The notes beneath the pieces were generated by a model. It worked only from the letters and a program-made list of their open reading frames with translations. It was not told where the DNA came from and searched no databases. A stretch of 5,635 nucleotides of DNA from Pirellulales bacterium (GTDB taxonomy: Bacteria; Planctomycetota; Planctomycetia; Pirellulales; Thermoguttaceae). The position numbers and the translations under genes are program-made. Below, one piece after another: positions 1-4,090 of this stretch (positions are counted from its first letter, which is position 1; every line of letters begins with the position of its first letter). Where the stretch lies: the NCBI GenBank assembly GCA_030617125.1, contig JAUWWA010000149.1:1-5635 (forward strand), read 5' to 3'.

Positions 1-32
1 CCTAAACCCCTAACAGCCTAAACCCCTAACAG
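1..32. repeat. Two tandem copies of a 16-bp repeat
   Basis: The unit CCTAAACCCCTAACAG occurs twice, head to tail and without a mismatch, at 1-16 and 17-32. Each unit is itself built from two similar halves (CCTAAACC and CCTAAC). The array touches the window edge, so further copies may lie to the left. It lies in the intergenic space downstream of fumC. It resembles telomere-type CCCTAA repeats only in base composition, and I attach no telomere meaning to it. No function can be assigned. Confidence 0.8.
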
Positions 33-105
33 ATTGCCCGATTTTGATGCTATAGTGCCCCTTTTTCGCCCATTACCTGCCGGGCCCCGACCGCCGGCCG
101 CGGCT
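33..105. other. Intergenic stretch downstream of fumC
   Basis: This short stretch between the 16-bp repeats and the fumC stop codon carries no gene. Reading in the fumC direction there is GC-rich sequence (GGCCGGCGG, GGGGCCCGG) followed by GGGCGAAAAAGGGGC, but I could not build a clean stem followed by a T-run, so no intrinsic terminator is called. A TATAGT hexamer at 51-56 has no -35 partner at the right distance. Confidence 0.5.
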
Positions 106-1530
106 TCATGACTGCGGCCGGGTCATCCGCCAGGGGTCCAGGGCTTCTTCGAACTGGTCGTCGGGCAGGATCTTCTTCTCGCGGCAAAGCTCGCGGATCG
201 TCTTGCCGGTGTCGAAGGCCTCCTTGGCCACCGCGGCCGCCCGCTCGTAGCCGATCTGCGGATTCAAGCCCGTCGCCAGGGCAAGGCTCTTCTCGACGGC
301 CGCCTGGCAGGCCTCGCGGTTCGCCTCGATGCCGGCCAGGCAGTGCTCGGTGAAGGCGCTGGTCGCCCCGCTTAACAGACTGACACTCTCCAGCACGGCG
401 TCGGCCATCACCGGCATCATGACGTTCAACTGGAACTGCCCGCCGGCGGCGCCGCAAATGGCGATTGTCTGGTCGTTGCCCAGCACGCGAGCCGCCGCCT
501 GCATCATCGCCTCGGACATGACGGGGTTGACCTTGCCGGGCATGATCGAACTGCCGGGCTGTCGCGCGGGCAGCTTGATCTCGGCGAACCCGCACCGCGG
601 CCCGCAACCGAGCCAACGAATGTTGTTCGCCACGCCGAACAACGTCGCCGCGATCGAGCGCAGCCGGCCGTGGCACGCGACCAGGGCGTCGCGCTGGGCG
701 CTGGCCTCGAAGTGATCGACCGCTTCGACAAACGCCAGGCCGGTCTCCTTGGCCAGCACCTTGCACACACGGCGGCCGAACTCGCGGTGCGTGTTGATCC
801 CCGTGCCGACGGCCGTGCCGCCGATGGGCAATTCGAGCAAGGCGTCTCGCCCCGTGCCGGCCTGGTCGCCCGAGCGATGCAACTGCCGGGCGAACCCGCC
901 GATCTCCTGCCCCAGCGCAAGCGGCGTGGCGTCGTTCAGATGCGTTCGGCCGATTTTCAAGATATCCCGCCATGCCGCCGCCTTTTCCAAAAACACCTCT
1001 TCACACCGTTTCAGCGCCGGGATCAACCTGCGCTCGATCGTCCGCGCGGCCGCCACGTGGATCGCCGTCGGGAACACGTCGTTGCTGCTCTGGCCGAGGT
1101 TGACGTGGTCGTTCGGGTGGATGGACTTCTCGGCGCCGAACCGGTCGCCCCCGGCCAGTTCGATCGCCCGGTTGGCGATCACCTCGTTGGCGTTCATGTT
1201 GCTCGACGTGCCCGAGCCGGTCTGAAACACGTCGACGGGGAATTGGCCGTCGAGCCGGCCGTCGGCGACTTCACGGGCGGCGGCCAGCAGTGCCTCGACT
1301 TGTCTGTCGCCCAGCGGGCTCTTCGGCGAGGCGGCCAGTCTGCCCAGGTCCCGGTTGACGGCGGCCGCGGCCCACTTGACCAGCCCGAGGGCATGAATCA
1401 GTTCCGCCGGCAGGGCCCGCCCGGAAATAGGGAAGTTTTCGACGGCGCGCTGGGTTTGGGCTCCATAATACGCCTTGGCGGGCAGGCGAACTTCGCCCAT
1501 CGTGTCGCGTTCGATCCGGAAATCAGTCAT
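106..1530 (-). CDS. fumC: Class II fumarate hydratase (fumarase C)
   Basis: The 474-residue product catalyses the reversible hydration of fumarate to L-malate in the TCA cycle. It belongs to the cytosolic, iron-independent, homotetrameric class II family, whose members are usually about 460-470 residues, so it is full length. Family motifs appear in order: SGTSSNMNANEV (106-117), HPNDHVNLGQSSNDVFPTA (138-156), GRTHLNDATPLALGQEI (194-210), GGTAVGTGINTH (237-248) and the signature GSSIMPGKVNP (326-336). By alignment from memory with E. coli FumC, H197 corresponds to catalytic H188, S328 to S318, and H138/N140/D141 to the second carboxylate site. MPGK rather than MPAK in the signature favours fumarase over aspartase. 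The ATG at 1530 is chosen because GAGGA lies 6 nt upstream and a promoter lies just beyond. A 62-residue in-frame upstream extension crosses that promoter and does not look like family sequence. Transcribed alone, divergently from the next gene. Confidence 0.97.
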   Translation of the reverse strand: MTDFRIERDTMGEVRLPAKAYYGAQTQRAVENFPISGRALPAELIHALGLVKWAAAAVNRDLGRLAASPKSPLGDRQVEALLAAAREVADGRLDGQFPVDVFQTGSGTSSNMNANEVIANRAIELAGGDRFGAEKSIHPNDHVNLGQSSNDVFPTAIHVAAARTIERRLIPALKRCEEVFLEKAAAWRDILKIGRTHLNDATPLALGQEIGGFARQLHRSGDQAGTGRDALLELPIGGTAVGTGINTHREFGRRVCKVLAKETGLAFVEAVDHFEASAQRDALVACHGRLRSIAATLFGVANNIRWLGCGPRCGFAEIKLPARQPGSSIMPGKVNPVMSEAMMQAAARVLGNDQTIAICGAAGGQFQLNVMMPVMADAVLESVSLLSGATSAFTEHCLAGIEANREACQAAVEKSLALATGLNPQIGYERAAAVAKEAFDTGKTIRELCREKKILPDDQFEEALDPWRMTRPQS

Positions 1531-1536
1531 GGCAGG

Positions 1537-1541
1537 TCCTC
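1537..1541 (-). promoter_or_regulatory. fumC ribosome binding site
   Basis: The minus strand reads GAGGA here, followed by 6 nt (CCTGCC) and the ATG at 1530. It decides the fumC start against the longer in-frame reading that begins at 1716. Confidence 0.8.
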
Positions 1542-1573
1542 GATCGCCCATGCGCTGCGGTATTGAAGCACCC

Positions 1574-1601
1574 ATGATAGCAGTTTGGCCGATCCTCACA
1601 A
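1574..1601 (-). promoter_or_regulatory. Sigma70-like promoter of fumC
   Basis: On the minus strand, TTGTGA (1601-1596, 4 of 6 matches to TTGACA) is separated by 16 bp from TATCAT (1579-1574, 5 of 6 matches to TATAAT). The expected transcript start is near 1567, which gives a leader of roughly 37 nt before the fumC ATG. It stands back to back with the promoter of the plus-strand gene, with 7 bp between the two -35 hexamers. The call rests on sequence match, spacing and position only. Confidence 0.55.
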
Positions 1602-1608
1602 AGCGTGG

Positions 1609-1636
1609 GTGACATGCGTCCGGAAAACGGTATAAT
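1609..1636 (+). promoter_or_regulatory. Strong sigma70-like promoter of the coiled-coil membrane protein gene
   Basis: GTGACA (1609-1614, 5 of 6 matches to TTGACA), a 16-bp spacer and a perfect TATAAT (1631-1636) make the best promoter match I found in the window. The expected transcript start is near 1643. The GTG at 1605 and the ATG codons at 1614 and 1635 lie upstream of that point and so cannot be the start of translation from this transcript. The ATG at 1635 partly overlaps the -10 hexamer. Confidence 0.75.
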
Positions 1637-1670
1637 GACGGAGGCACCACCACCGGGGGAACACTTCGCG

Positions 1671-1674
1671 AGGA
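1671..1674 (+). promoter_or_regulatory. Ribosome binding site deciding the start at 1683
   Basis: AGGA followed by 8 nt (TCGGTCCG) precedes the ATG at 1683. With the promoter at 1609-1636 it supports this start over the three upstream in-frame candidates. Confidence 0.7.
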
Positions 1675-1682
1675 TCGGTCCG

Positions 1683-3296
1683 ATGGAAGAACTCCGAAAA
1701 CAGGTGCGCCGAGCACACCGGCGACTGGGCCTGCAACGCTTTCTCGGCACGCTCTGCTGGTGTTGGTCCGTCACGCTCCTGGCGGCGCTGGTGCTGATCG
1801 CGGTGGACAAGTGGTATCCGCTGGGCGTTGAGGTTTGGGCGTGGGGCGTCGGGGCGTTGGGGCTCGGGCTGCTGGCGGCCATCGCATGGATCGTCGCCAC
1901 ACGACGCAAACCGCTCGACGCCGCCATCGAGATCGACCGTCGCTTCGCCCTGAAGGAACGCGTTTCCAGCACGTTGGCGATGCCGCCGGACGATCGCGAG
2001 AGCGAGGCGGGCCAGGCGTTGGTTGCCGACGCGCTGCGTCGCGTCGAGCGGATCGACGTCGCCACGAAGTTTGCCGTCCGCCCGCCCCGGCAGATCCTCC
2101 TGCCGCTGCTGCCCGGCGTGCTGGCCGTGTTGGCGGCGGTGCTGATTCCCGCGGCGGTGATCGACAGCCAAGCGGGCGCCGCGCCCGACTCGCCGGCCGC
2201 GAAGCGCCAGGTGAAGAGATCGACTGAAGAGCTCCGCCGGAAGCTGGCCGAGCGTCGCGAGCAGGCCAAGAAGGCAGGTCTGAAAGACGCCGAGCAACTC
2301 TTCAAGCGGCTCGAAGAGGGCAGCCGCGAAATGACCGCTGGAAAGACCGATCGCAAGAAGGCCCTGGTCGAACTAAACGATTACGCCAGGCAGTTGGAGC
2401 GGCGCCGCAAGCAATTGGGTGGGGCCGAAGAGATCAAGAAACAGCTCGATCAACTCAAGAACATCAATCGCGGACCGGCCGACAAGTTCGCCAAGGCCGT
2501 CGGGCGCGGCGATTTCAAGCAGGCCGCCGATGAACTGAAAAAACTCATCGACCAACTCGCCGACAGCAAGCTCAGCGAGAAGCAGAAGGCCGCTTTGGCC
2601 AAGCAACTCAAGGCAATGAAGCAGAAACTCGAAGACCTGGCTGCCGCCCGTGCCGCCGCCCAGGACGACCTGCGCAGTCGCATTGAGCAGTTGCGCCAGG
2701 CCGGCCAGCTTCCCGAGGCCGGCAAGCTCGAAGAGCAGCTCGCGAAGCTGCTGCAACAGGGTCCCCAGATGAAGCAGCTCGACGACCTGGCCGGACAGTT
2801 GGGCCAGTGTGCAAAATGCCTTCGCGACGGCCAGCTCGAGGACGCCGGCGACGCGCTGAGGCAGCTCCAGGCGGGGATCGGGAATCTCCAGGATCAACTC
2901 GACGAATTGAAACTGCTCGACGACGTCATGGGTCAGCTTGACCAGGCGAAGGACTGCATGAACTGCCAGAACTGCGGCGGACTGGGGTGTGGGCAATGTG
3001 AGGGCGAGGGTGGCTTCGGCTTGGGACCCGGTCGAGGCCGGGGCGCGCGGCCCGAGGCCGAAACCGACACGTCCTTCTATGACACCCAGGTGAAGCAGAA
3101 GCTCGGCCGCGGGACGGCCGACGTTGTCGACCTGGTCGACGGGCCGAACGTGAAGGGGAACGTCGAGGCGGAAATCCAGCAGCAGTTTGAGTCGGTGCGG
3201 CGCGGCTCAACCGATCCACTCACCGGGCGGCGCATCCCCCGCAAACACCAGCAGCACGCCCGGGAGTACTTCGACCGTTTCCGGGAAGGGGAGTAG
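1683..3296 (+). CDS. Three-helix membrane protein with long coiled coil and Cys cluster
   Basis: No function can be named. The 537-residue product starts with a basic stretch (1-19), followed by hydrophobic segments at about 20-41, 50-72 and 137-160. Between the second and third lies a soluble loop containing LDAAIEIDRRFALKERVSST (78-97). Residues about 175-420 are Lys/Glu/Gln/Leu-rich and strongly predicted by eye to be helical coiled coil. Near its end is CAKC (376-379), then the cluster CMNCQNCGGLGCGQC (425-439), a Gly-rich spacer (440-455), and a conserved-looking tail DPLTGRRIPR (511-520) ... EYFDRFREG (528-536). The positive-inside rule places the N terminus and the 73-136 loop in the cytoplasm and the coiled coil outside; this is inference. 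The membrane layout and the AIEID..ERVSST loop recall DUF4175-like proteins, but I hold that loosely. I recognise the Cys cluster and tail from planctomycete hypothetical proteins. Start chosen from promoter and ribosome binding site; an upstream GTG at 1605 would add 26 residues. Confidence 0.9.
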   Translation: MEELRKQVRRAHRRLGLQRFLGTLCWCWSVTLLAALVLIAVDKWYPLGVEVWAWGVGALGLGLLAAIAWIVATRRKPLDAAIEIDRRFALKERVSSTLAMPPDDRESEAGQALVADALRRVERIDVATKFAVRPPRQILLPLLPGVLAVLAAVLIPAAVIDSQAGAAPDSPAAKRQVKRSTEELRRKLAERREQAKKAGLKDAEQLFKRLEEGSREMTAGKTDRKKALVELNDYARQLERRRKQLGGAEEIKKQLDQLKNINRGPADKFAKAVGRGDFKQAADELKKLIDQLADSKLSEKQKAALAKQLKAMKQKLEDLAAARAAAQDDLRSRIEQLRQAGQLPEAGKLEEQLAKLLQQGPQMKQLDDLAGQLGQCAKCLRDGQLEDAGDALRQLQAGIGNLQDQLDELKLLDDVMGQLDQAKDCMNCQNCGGLGCGQCEGEGGFGLGPGRGRGARPEAETDTSFYDTQVKQKLGRGTADVVDLVDGPNVKGNVEAEIQQQFESVRRGSTDPLTGRRIPRKHQQHAREYFDRFREGE

Positions 3297-3300
3297 GGAA

Positions 3301-3335
3301 GGATGAAGGATGAAGGATGAAGAATGAAGGATGAA
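3301..3335 (+). repeat. Five-unit heptamer repeat (GGATGAA)
   Basis: Five 7-bp units follow each other: GGATGAA three times, GAATGAA once, GGATGAA once. The array begins 4 nt after the stop codon of the coiled-coil gene and fills most of the 53-bp gap to the stop codon of the convergent membrane-protein gene. Its last copy, read as AAGGATGAA (3327-3335), has a perfect 9-bp inverted partner TTCATCCTT at 3363-3371, with a 27-nt loop, so transcripts from either side could fold here. No T-run follows, so it is not called a terminator. Confidence 0.85.
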
Positions 3336-3349
3336 CGACCTTTTCCGGA

Positions 3350-3625
3350 TCACTGCCGTCCATTCATCCTTGACTTTCCCTTCACCCGCAGCGGGATGGT
3401 GAACGAGTAGAGGCAGACGACGGCGCCGGAGGACATCAGGCTCCAGGGCGCCCAGCCGGGCGGGGTAAGGACTATTCGTGGCCCGACGTTTGCCTGAGTG
3501 TTGAACGGCGAACTCGGCGATGGGGGATCCTTGCGGAGCTTTAGACTGACCGTATCGACGGCCAGGCATTCCAGCCCGAGAATGATCAGGAAGACTCCAG
3601 CGGCCAAGAACAGCGCTCGCCACAT
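3350..3625 (-). CDS. Small two-helix membrane protein of unknown function
   Basis: The 91-residue product has two hydrophobic segments, about residues 4-23 (LFLAAGVFLIILGLECLAV region) and 60-78 (WSLMSSGAVVCLYSFTIP region). They are joined by a roughly 36-residue polar, Pro- and Lys-containing linker, and a short basic tail follows. PGWAPWSLMSSGAVVCLYS (56-74) looks like the conserved core; I recall similar short proteins in planctomycetes, without any known function. The ATG at 3625 is preferred because GGAGG lies 7 nt upstream. A longer reading from 3670 adds 15 residues, but these fall in the repeat hairpin upstream of the ribosome binding site. The gene is convergent with the coiled-coil gene. 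The last residues (VKGKSRMNGRQ) are encoded in sequence containing an inverted copy of the heptamer, so the natural C terminus may have been altered by the repeat. No promoter was recognised. Confidence 0.75.
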   Translation of the reverse strand: MWRALFLAAGVFLIILGLECLAVDTVSLKLRKDPPSPSSPFNTQANVGPRIVLTPPGWAPWSLMSSGAVVCLYSFTIPLRVKGKSRMNGRQ

Positions 3626-3632
3626 GGCGAAA

Positions 3633-3637
3633 CCTCC
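3633..3637 (-). promoter_or_regulatory. Ribosome binding site of the small membrane protein
   Basis: The minus strand reads GGAGG, then 7 nt (TTTCGCC), then the ATG at 3625. This is the strongest Shine-Dalgarno match in the window and the main reason for accepting this short gene and its start. Confidence 0.75.
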
Positions 3638-3646
3638 GGCAAAGAG

Positions 3647-3674
3647 GGATGAAGGAAGGCTGAACTTCATCCTT
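3647..3674. repeat. Inverted pair of the GGATGAA heptamer
   Basis: GGATGAAG (3647-3654) and CTTCATCC (3665-3672) form a perfect 8-bp inverted repeat around a 10-nt loop. The right arm continues to CTTCATCCTT, the same word seen inverted at 3363-3371. The element lies just upstream of the small membrane-protein gene, so heptamer copies bracket that gene on both sides. In a leftward transcript it would lie in the leader. Confidence 0.75.
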
Positions 3675-4015
3675 GGTCATCGGTCCGGGAGGCGAACCGA
3701 CTGGAGCCGGGGGTCGGGCGGCCTCCAGCCCCGCCCCCCGCCAAGGGGTAACACCGCGGCGATTGTGTCGGTTGGCCAGGGTTTTTTGCCGCGCAGCCTC
3801 GGCATCTGGTGAATCGCGATCTCGCCGGCGGAGGTCCCGGCTCCTCATTGACTCCGCGTGCGGGCTTCTCGATTCTGGCTGTGACCTTCGTAGCGACGTT
3901 ATGGCATGTGGGAGATCGAGCGTCGGCGAAAGGCGGTCATCCACACAAGCGGCGGTCAATCTCGCGGTCGCGCCGGACCGATGCAAGATACGGAGAGAAA
4001 CCAGCCGGACATCGC
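3675..4015. other. Intergenic region without a convincing gene
   Basis: These roughly 340 bases separate the small membrane-protein gene from the promoter of the regulator. Open frames cross it on both strands, but none has a ribosome binding site, a recognisable domain or family-like composition; their translations are Arg- and Pro-rich, as expected of non-coding GC-rich DNA. The left part is very GC-rich and can form hairpins (see 3695-3773). A T6 run at 3781-3786 follows only the 6-bp palindrome TGGCCA and is not called a terminator. A TTGACT at 3848-3853 has only a poor -10 partner. Confidence 0.6.
3695..3773. repeat. Nested GC-rich inverted repeats
   Basis: AACCGAC (3695-3701) and GTCGGTT (3767-3773) are perfect 7-bp inverted arms enclosing about 65 nt. 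Inside are CTGGAG (3701-3706) with CTCCAG (3723-3728), the alternative stem GGGCGG (3716-3721) with CCGCCC (3731-3736), and CCCC (3736-3739) with GGGG (3745-3748). The stems partly exclude one another, and sequence this GC-rich forms such pairs readily by chance. It has no T-loop or anticodon arm and is not a tRNA on either strand. Confidence 0.35.
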
Positions 4016-4043
4016 TTGTTCGGTTTGTTCGACCTTCTATAAT
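4016..4043 (+). promoter_or_regulatory. Sigma70-like promoter of the regulator gene
   Basis: A perfect TATAAT (4038-4043) lies 16 bp downstream of TTGTTC (4016-4021), which matches only the TTG of the -35 consensus. The expected transcript start is near 4050. TTGTTCG is directly repeated at 4016-4022 and 4025-4031, spanning the -35 and the spacer, so a regulator could bind there. The -10 and following bases (TATAATGAC) are identical to those at 1631-1639. Confidence 0.6.
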
Positions 4044-4079
4044 GACTTATGGGGGCACTAGCTCGGGTCGGCAACCGGC

Positions 4080-4083
4080 GGAG
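4080..4083 (+). promoter_or_regulatory. Ribosome binding site deciding a TTG start
   Basis: GGAG followed by 7 nt (AAACAGA) precedes the TTG at 4091. The in-frame ATG at 4049 lies at the predicted transcript start and has no ribosome binding site, so the TTG is the better start. Confidence 0.65.
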
Positions 4084-4090
4084 AAACAGA

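Noticed and set aside
1..32. Telomere-like repeat or chromosome end
   Set aside because: The CCCTAA similarity is superficial, only two units are visible, and the unit includes a non-telomeric CAG.
51..56. TATAGT as a -10 element at the left edge
   Set aside because: No -35 hexamer lies 16-18 bp upstream, and it would drive transcription into the 3' end of fumC.
50..973. 307-residue minus-strand reading frame within fumC
   Set aside because: It is a shadow frame of fumC with Arg-rich, domain-free translation.
106..1530. Aspartase (aspA) instead of fumarase
   Set aside because: The signature reads GSSIMPGKVNP with Gly rather than Ala before Lys, and GRTHLNDATPLALGQE fits fumarase.
1531..1716. 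62-residue N-terminal extension of fumarase
   Set aside because: It crosses the predicted fumC promoter and part of the divergent gene's promoter, does not resemble the family, and the ATG at 1530 has a good ribosome binding site.
3695..3773. tRNA-like cloverleaf suggested by a 7-bp closing stem and about 79-nt length
   Set aside because: Inner stems conflict, there is no GTTCRA T-loop, anticodon arm or D-arm on either strand.
3768..3786. Possible intrinsic terminator before the T6 run
   Set aside because: Only a 6-bp palindrome (TGGCCA) precedes the T-run, and no gene ends just upstream on the plus strand.
3207..3986. 259-residue minus-strand reading frame across the intergenic region
   Set aside because: It runs through the heptamer repeats and overlaps both the end of the coiled-coil gene and the whole small membrane-protein gene; composition is Arg/Pro/Ser-rich and repeat-derived.
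3809..4042. 77-residue plus-strand reading frame ahead of the regulator
   Set aside because: It would start at GTG without a ribosome binding site, shows no family features and runs into the regulator's promoter.
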